DNA of 33,795 nt from Tritrichomonas foetus (Eukaryota > Parabasalia > Tritrichomonadida > Tritrichomonadidae): positions 1-33,795 of the forward strand of contig MLAK01001096.1 in assembly GCA_001839685.1 (NCBI GenBank), given 5' to 3'. Each line of letters starts with the position of its first letter. Position 1 is the stretch's first letter. Position numbers and translations under genes: made by a program. The notes beneath the pieces were generated by a model, which did no database searches, was not told the DNA's origin, and was given only the letters and a program-made list of their open reading frames with translations. This document shows positions 9,601-16,400 of this stretch, piece by piece.

Positions 9601-10427
9601 AAGTCTTGTGTACATAAAGGAAACCACAATGAGAAAAACCAATCAATAATCGAGAATAATGGTGGATCATTCAACTGAACAAGGAAATGAATTAAAGCAA
9701 TTGTTTCTGTTGGTGAATTTTTATCGAGTTTAAAAAAAGATCTGATTTTTGTACTTTTCCAAAAACATATTAAATCATCATTGATTTGATCTGGGCAGGG
9801 TCCATTTAAACAATTTGTTTGAAGTGATTTCCCTTTTTCTTTAACAACAGGGTATGATATATATAAACATAAAATAGAATTACTGATAATCTTCCACCAG
9901 AGTTGACAAGTGCTTAATTTTCTTTTTTTAATATAAAGAAGCATGAAATGAAATCTCTGTGTTAGTATTTTCGTGTGATTTAAAACATTAACAAATGTTG
10001 GAGTTGCAATAAAACATCTTTGAATTATAACATACCAGGAAGAAATATTCATAGGACCAATTAAATATGTTGCTATCTTGACTGTTTTTTCCCATAAGAC
10101 CTTAAAATATATCTCATCAGATGCAATAAGAGAAGCATTTTTTAAAATCGATTGAATCATTAGAGGAAAATCTGATAACTCTGGAGAATCGTAAATTCTT
10201 TCATAGATCTTGTTTTTAACACATTTAGCAATAATGATTAGCGATGCTTTTATATTCGTAGTTTTAATGTTTGATATTTTTTTTGATTGCATTAGATTTT
10301 TGTCTTTTTCAATTTCTTTTTTTAACATGATTATTAGATTATTTAAGTATATTATCGTTTGATTTTGGTCTTCTGATAGTATTGCTTTCTTCAAAAAATT
10401 TGATGTTTTTATCAGATCATCACACAT
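6684..10427 (-). CDS. Large protein with C-terminal Rap/Ral/TSC2-type GAP domain
   Basis: The product is 1,247 aa. Residues 1 to about 1000 are helix-rich with no recognised motif, in keeping with the alpha-solenoid of tuberin and RalGAP-alpha proteins. The GAP domain occupies about 1022-1225. Visible family marks are KIGVLYVAENQ at its start, 'EFILTLGQIVDLSEHQWYNGKL', 'EVIFHVAPMLP', then KKRHIGNDNVHIIW and a QFNDAHIVIFP strand. The asparagine of HIGND (about N1123) is the position of the catalytic 'Asn thumb' that these GAPs use, in place of an arginine finger, to speed GTP hydrolysis on Rap, Ral or Rheb. Activity is therefore likely retained; the target GTPase is unknown. The length matches a reduced tuberin/RalGAP. 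The ATG follows an Inr-like TTTCATTCAAGGG. No intron is needed to read it. Confidence 0.85.
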   Translation of the reverse strand: MCDDLIKTSNFLKKAILSEDQNQTIIYLNNLIIMLKKEIEKDKNLMQSKKISNIKTTNIKASLIIIAKCVKNKIYERIYDSPELSDFPLMIQSILKNASLIASDEIYFKVLWEKTVKIATYLIGPMNISSWYVIIQRCFIATPTFVNVLNHTKILTQRFHFMLLYIKKRKLSTCQLWWKIISNSILCLYISYPVVKEKGKSLQTNCLNGPCPDQINDDLICFWKSTKIRSFFKLDKNSPTETIALIHFLVQLNDPPLFSIIDWFFSLWFPLCTQDFETTEPYELFSIFKYSSPQSIVCLMQLFSRYIVLQNEYYPIKNFFQMFDSLRFIWNYPISKLKIPEYLPKILFAIYAEIYIKIPPMAIMIFLVFAYDIQCCDRAIWEFFKTRFINGDDQFICVCKKFVSVLAINFAPLFFEFNFEETNMFFSKYNQRCLRNKKLTLPLNQILSIFSHPRVFEEYVANDSKMQKEFHNLVQENRVRFLDIELDMQPIGGVQWTVDSALLFVESIIGSFQTKMYVTFLSSLASVQEIIPIKILRHKDFIWNNFIKVILPHVCISKPNNNIFYTLSYAVSFMNTSTKDSKSDFLWIITIIRFLISKDTITRFTAFHPGMVTLRKFFPGSLLLIPFMVQQFTTRSPPKHDKNFLNFIISAYAFITTNIKLNISSTFYQISGQWKEIEIDTKLLHDSILLTNNKLDLTYKLLSIVPRSGKNKIIPLSFIAPIFYLELFNPYNNQIDPFIKDNIMLSLFQEKGPRNRMFSFYGDLDNVIIMKDFEEFNEFLAFDLARISIDHSFLQHSFENLPESFLNNFLQNLKDHLSNDIFYIITEIFPFIRYIKSPPTMLPETIQHYLILDNKALLAIENNENDGMTFYSRNFHSSMKYNIESFIHKTNPNNNAFYPYVKESESNKDFQKVEQVAFSRKMLKYFKKTKFDESNVPIMEDTKRKSYQNRRSLFYDEDITTVEQKNSTFMKYFLSFYSNPTILSFLNTFYDFNQLNSNFSQNIIIKGQSLVFHRKATPVFQCSCREQIKIGVLYVAENQFEQNEILSNTMDNVSNDFKEFILTLGQIVDLSEHQWYNGKLSNTDGKSIYYCNCQMEVIFHVAPMLPDRPDDPQRLYKKRHIGNDNVHIIWCENPAGYDTSVITSQFNDAHIVIFPTQNNYIGNEKCIDTVIYDSMCDYNKILYRVAVHKKNDAHSIYPLPSDSLVTKESLGFLVRTTAIIADRVVRDEKESQQYANFVDIIKNLTAD

Positions 10428-11378
10428 TTGAAAGGAACCCTTGAATGAAACTGTGATTTCTTCACAAAGAAAAATTGTCTTTTTTTATTATTTCAGAAAT
10501 AATTGATCTGTCTTTTTCAATTGTATCAACCATTTTTTTTTAGTGTTTGCTTCAACCTTTACATGAGACCAATTTAATTTATCCTATTCAGCTACGTAAC
10601 TTAAGGAAACGATTTACATTTCTTTCTTCACAAGTAATTTATTCGACATCCTACCAATCTTGAAGAAAATAAAGCAGTTTTTTTTCCCCCTATGAGTTTT
10701 TACACTTAAAATGCGATGTGACTTTGTGGGCAGCCATTTCGACTCATTTGACCATTGGAGTATTTAGTGTTGACTTAAATTAATACTAATTAGTGAGGAA
10801 ATATACAGATGAAAACTCGATCCATAAATAATAGTGAGTATTGATGAAAATATTCAATATTGAATCACTATTTGGCCATAAATGATGTTATGATATTGTG
10901 AATTGGAATAGAGTTGAAGTATATTTAATAAATAATTGAGTTTTAATTGATAATACATTTGCTGATACTAAAGTTATATCCATTATATTTTTCAAGAGGC
11001 AAATCGTTTCGATTGAATTATCGTTGTCTCAACCATTTCTGATTTGTCGAAACATGGTTTTCCAACACTGGGCATAAGTAAAAGTATAGTTTCAAAGAAA
11101 TGTCAATTAAAATTATCAGTGAAAACTTAAGAAGGCAATGATTTACACAATTTCGTCTTTCAATCATTGAAATTACATTATATAAAAATGCCAGTTGATA
11201 TAATATCACAAATATTTTTTAACAATGAGATATTTATATCAATCTAATTTAGATTTCAATGAATAGGACAATTGTGATAAAAAAGGAGAATATTCAACTT
11301 TTTAATTATTTATTCGGTTATATGGTGTGGAAAAAACGTTATTTAATTGATTGAATTTCGTTCATAAAAAAGGAGAAA
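10428..11378. other. Divergent intergenic region
   Basis: This separates the start of the RapGAP gene (-) from the start of the helical protein gene (+), so it must hold both promoters. There is no GACCGTTTA motif. A short minus-strand frame at 11018-11209 has no protein-like character. No RNA gene was seen. Confidence 0.45.
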
Positions 11379-12851
11379 ATGAGCGAAGGTAAAAAAGGCA
11401 AAGCAGCAGAAGAAATGCCTTCACCTGACATCAATCCAGGAAATGCTATCCAAAGGATCGAAGAATGCCTCAAATATATGACCCTACAACAATGGTCGAA
11501 ATTCAACTTTCTATATCCACGCCTGTTGAAATTCCAAGAGGTCAGAGTGAAAGGTGCTGGTAAAATGCTTCGAGACGATGACGAATTTACGGTTGCTTGG
11601 AATAATCTTCGTGCAAATTCTGTTGATTCGATGTTGAAGAATCTCGAAAGCGCCCAGAGCTTCAATGAATTCCTCGAATGGATGAAGAAACTTTCCGAAA
11701 TTGTCCAGGACCCACGCTGTCTTTGGAATATCCTCCATACTGAGGTACAACCATCATTAAAAGTGACACTTGAGCAATCACGGGAAATTGCGTCAAAATT
11801 CTTCACTCCTGAAATGTTGTTTGAATTTGGCCTTGAATCGTTTTTATCAAGTGGTTTATGTGACTTCACCAACATTTCAAACGAAGATGAACTCATCGAT
11901 ATTTTTTATGCAACTGCTGGATACATGCGTGCTTGTAATTTAGACTCAAAATATGAAGTTAAAGCACATAGTTTCATTGAATTCGTGAAAAGACTTTTAT
12001 TAGTTTATACAACTTTGCCAGATTTTGATGCACATCGCTTTGTATGGCTTGTTGAAGGAATACATGACCATCTGCACATTGAAACAGGCTCTCTTAAAGC
12101 AATCTGTGAATCTGTTTTAAATGATTTTTCATCAAAAGATGAAGGATGCAACTACCTTTCAAGACTCCATAAAATGTGCATAATTTCTACATCACCATTT
12201 CTGCAACAATTTCCAATGTTGAAAAATTCAATTAATTCAATATTTGCAAAAGTTGTTCAAGAACAACGAAAATTCGTCCATAAGTATATCTTTGGTTGCT
12301 TCGTCAATTGCTTATGGGATGGACCTACAGAACCTTCATTAAGCGATCCTCTTCAAGAATGGAGACTTTTTATTATAAATTTGGGTGCAAGAATTAAAGA
12401 AAAGTCTGAATTACCTCCACTTTTACTTGTTGACATTATTGATGACTCTCTATCATACTTCACTGGATACTATGGTGAAGTACAGCCGTCAAAAGAACGA
12501 GCTGTGAATTTAAGAATGGATATTTTCGAAGTTGTGAAGGTTTGCATTGAATATTACCCAGGAAAAATTGGAACTGAAACGCTGAAGAAAATATGGTACT
12601 TGTTATATATTGTTGCTGTAAGTGGTGCAACTGATGAACAATTAAATGATGTTAAACATAAAACATCTCCGCAAGCAAACACACCATTCCTTGGATTGAA
12701 TCAAGATGGAAAAGATTTCGAAGATTATCAACTTGCGCTTTCATACTTGAGTCAAATCTTTGAGGCTGAATTTGAGGCGTTCCCAGCAATGGTTGAGTTC
12801 GTAAGAAAGAACTACAACGGTGAGGGAGGTGAAAACCAAGATGCAGAATGA
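11379..12851 (+). CDS. Uncharacterised helical protein
   Basis: The product is 490 aa and I do not recognise the family. It starts with a short charged tail (MSEGKKGKAAEEMPSPD) and continues as a soluble protein rich in predicted amphipathic helices, with many Leu/Phe and regularly spaced acidic residues. It ends in an acidic, Gly/Glu-rich tail. No membrane segment, signal peptide, zinc site or nucleotide-binding loop is visible. The even helical texture would fit an alpha-solenoid scaffold (HEAT or HAT-like), but I cannot place repeats with confidence. The coding evidence is the length, balanced amino-acid use and, in the 5' third, a higher GC than the flanks. A purine-rich leader containing an Inr-like TTCATAA precedes the ATG. 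Confidence 0.85.
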   Translation: MSEGKKGKAAEEMPSPDINPGNAIQRIEECLKYMTLQQWSKFNFLYPRLLKFQEVRVKGAGKMLRDDDEFTVAWNNLRANSVDSMLKNLESAQSFNEFLEWMKKLSEIVQDPRCLWNILHTEVQPSLKVTLEQSREIASKFFTPEMLFEFGLESFLSSGLCDFTNISNEDELIDIFYATAGYMRACNLDSKYEVKAHSFIEFVKRLLLVYTTLPDFDAHRFVWLVEGIHDHLHIETGSLKAICESVLNDFSSKDEGCNYLSRLHKMCIISTSPFLQQFPMLKNSINSIFAKVVQEQRKFVHKYIFGCFVNCLWDGPTEPSLSDPLQEWRLFIINLGARIKEKSELPPLLLVDIIDDSLSYFTGYYGEVQPSKERAVNLRMDIFEVVKVCIEYYPGKIGTETLKKIWYLLYIVAVSGATDEQLNDVKHKTSPQANTPFLGLNQDGKDFEDYQLALSYLSQIFEAEFEAFPAMVEFVRKNYNGEGGENQDAE

Positions 12852-13481
12852 TTAAGCTAAATTTGAAGAGAAAACTTCAAATAAGACAATCCTGCTTGCA
12901 AAATAGTATAAATCATGTTATTTTGTATATTTTGGTCATATTTTTAGTAATTAATACATTAATTCATGAATCTTCTTTCTTTTTTTTCTTATTTATTTAT
13001 TTATTAATGCAGACAAGAATCTTTTCTTTGTATATAAATACTTATTGACAAGTTTCGTAATTATTATTTTTCTAAAATTGATAATGGTCTAGAACATTTT
13101 TAACAATCTTAGAATCTTGCAAAACTTTTTTCAACCAGAAAAAATATTTTATAATATGAATCTTTTTTTGGATACTATCCGATGAATAATTCACGATGAA
13201 TCAAAAGACATTATGCCAGATATTGTTCAATTCGCATTTTCAAATTTCTTCATATCAATTTGGATTTATTTATTTCATGGAATAGAATTGAAAAGGTGTT
13301 AGATTTGGTTACTCAATTATTTCTTTTTCATTCGCTCACATTGATCTTAAGATACTTATTGGTCAGGATAGGGAAAAATAACGAAAAAACAGAAATTGAA
13401 TGTAAACAAAATTTTATTTCAATTGAAAAAATTGAAATAAGACGATAATTAAATTTTTGTAATTAATAAACGGAATCATCA
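12852..13481. other. AT-rich spacer between two plus-strand genes
   Basis: Short open frames occur here but have Ile/Leu/Phe-rich composition typical of AT-rich noncoding DNA. TAAACGG at 13467-13473, just before the next ATG, is the reverse complement of the CCGTTTA core found at other promoters. Nothing else was identified. Confidence 0.45.
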
Positions 13482-16400
13482 ATGAGTGGAGGCTCAATTC
13501 TCTCCAGCAGTGCACCACACTCTTTTGATGAAGATATAACTGACAACGAAAGTATTTTATCGATTTCTTCAACTGGACTTTCGCTTTCATCCAGTAAATC
13601 CGATAAATCCGACAAATCAGAAAAAAATCAATTTCATTCGACAAAATTATCAAAAAATACAAACAATGAAAATTTACATTCAGTTTCCGCTTTGAGAAAT
13701 GCCCTCAAAGAAATGGAAAATATTCCAACCGATAGTGATTCTCCGGATGAATTTTTACCACCACCTGCAAGTGGACATCCAAGAAATAGACAGAATTTAT
13801 CAAGTATCAGCTCACAAATGAAATCAAGCATGATTCGCGATGAAGACGATGAGCCTCTCTCAAATATTCCACTGACGAAAGGTGTAGAAGATGTAAGCCA
13901 AATTAATTATCGACCTAATAAATTATCACGGCAAACAAATTCAAATTTATCAGATAGCTATAAAAATCTGTTATCGCGCCCAAGCGGGTTAAATAGATTG
14001 TCCCCAAGAAAGTTAAGGTCATCATCAACTGACTCAACAAGTGATAGTGAGAAAAAATTGCATCATTCATCAGAACGATTTATTATCAAAGATGAAGGGA
14101 AAAATACAAACCAAATTGATATGAATGAACTTACTGATGAGTTTATTAATTCAATTATTGCATCACATACTCAAAATGAAGAAACGAATAATTCGAATTT
14201 AAAATTAAATAAACTTTCTAAACCGCAAAAAGAAATAACCAAATTATCTCGTCCTGAACAGGTTATTCAGCCAATTAAAAAAGTTGAAGAAGAACCACAA
14301 ATGAATATAATTGATGATCTTGATAAGATGTCAGACATTTTCAGTGACAGCAGCTTTGGATCTAAAAATGAAATTGAGAAAAAGCCAAGTTCTGAGAAAA
14401 TCACAATTGATGATGATTTTGTCGCTTCTGATCACACTCCTAAAAGTGATTCTTCTGGTAATGCTGACGAATCTGTTGCTTCTAAAAGTTCAACAGAAGA
14501 TTTCCTTGACGATATTATTTCTCAAATTGATGAACAAAAGGAATCATCGAAAGGTTCAACTAAAGAATCATCTAAAGGTTCAACTAAAGAATCATCTAAA
14601 GGTTCAACTAAAGAATCATCTAAAGGTTCATATAAAGAATCAGAAAATAAAAAATCGAATGAAATAGACTCTGACTTTATTGATGAACCAAATAGCCCGA
14701 ACTCAAGTGAAATTGAAAAAAGTGATCTCATAGAAGGCGTATCTCGAATTTCTAGAAAAGAAGTATCTATAATTAGTCGTGCAGATTCGATATTAAATGG
14801 AAATGACTTTATTGATTCTGATGACAACAAAAGTAGGAAAAGCACTTTATCAAAGCCTGATAAATCCAATAATACATATAAAACTGCAGACTTTGATGAA
14901 ATAAGTGATGATTTTCTTGAAGAAATATCAGAAATTCATACTGATAAAGATGATCCAAAGAGACAAAGTGTCTCACCACCAAATTCTATTTTTAATGGCG
15001 ACTATGTTAAATCATCATCAGATGATGAAAAAGATAAGAAATCGGAATTTGAAGATGATTTTGTTGAACAACAAAGTAAAAGTAAAATTTCTTCTAAAAG
15101 TTCATCAAATTCAGATAAATTACAAGATATTCATCCAAATTCTATTCTTAGTGGTGAGTTTATATCAGATGAAAATAATATTTTGAGCAACGAGAACAAA
15201 TCAGGTTTATCCAATTCGACTAACAAGCCAAGCAAATCGAGTATTTCGAGTAATAGAACAAAATCTTCTTCAAAGTTATCAAAGAGAAGTTCAAGTAGCT
15301 CAATATCGAGGAAATCTATTTCAAAAGCTAGTGATGATTTTATTGATGCAATTGATCTTGAATATAGCGCAAATTCCAATGAGAATAATAATGATAACAG
15401 TACAGATAATGAATTGAGTGGTGATTTTATAGAGACAGCATCTAATATATCGAAAAGTTTGGCATCAAGTTCCTCGAAAAAATCGAAATATTCACATTCG
15501 TCTTCTCGTTCTTCAAGAATACAAAAATCATCCAATTCAAGCAATGAATCAATATCTGTTAAAAGTGAGTCTAAAAATAACGTCTCTGTAATAAATGATA
15601 GTGACTTTATTGAATCTTCATCCAAACAAAGAAAAAGCTCAAGTAGTAGCAAACAATCTTCACATAGCGCAAGCAGCAATGATTTTATTGAATCTATTTC
15701 ACTTAAAAGTCAATCAAAGCAAGGCTCAATCATAGGAGATGATTTTATTGAGAATATATCTGGAATGGCTATTGAAGATGTAGCATCTATATTAAGTAGT
15801 GATAATGAAAATGACAATAAAAAACCTTCTGAATTAATTGAGAGGTATTCGTCAATGGCATCAAATTTAAACTCTATAATTAGTGGGTCTTTTGAAGATT
15901 CAGGTCCTAAATCCCCATCAGATCGCAGCAGCTCACGATCGTATAGTCATAGATCTTCAAGTTCATATGCAAGCGATGATTTTATTGATGCAATTTCACG
16001 TGAATATAGTAAGAAAAATAAATCAAGTGAAGACTTTATTGAATCAATTTCAGGATCAAAATCATCAATCAAAAAAGATTCTTCTTCTTCACCAAAATCT
16101 AAATCAAAATCATCTGGCGAAGACTTTATCGATTCTATTTCAGTGAAAAGTGAATCGAAACAAGTATCAACTCTAAGTGGTCTAGATTTCATTGAACCAG
16201 ATGACATTGATAACAACGAAAAGGACAGTGAAATCAGTAAGAATAGAAGTAGTTCACATCAAAGTGATGATTTTATCGATGGAATATCAATTTCATCAGG
16301 ATCAAATAAAAATGCAAGTAAAAGTGAAATATCATCATCAAAGAATGATTTNGATTCGAATGAATTTATTGAATCTATTTCAGTTATCACAGCCGATCAT

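Noticed and set aside
11339..11896. 185-aa antisense frame over the start of the helical protein gene
   Set aside because: It lies within a well-supported plus-strand gene, and its Ser/Arg/Phe-rich product has no family features.
15131..15679. 182-aa antisense open frame opposite the Ser-rich gene, and similar antisense frames at 16484-16885 and 17498-17995
   Set aside because: They mirror the repeat structure of the sense gene; Ser/Asp/Ile codon repeats read in reverse give Leu/Ser/Ile-rich frames. No independent start context or composition supports them.
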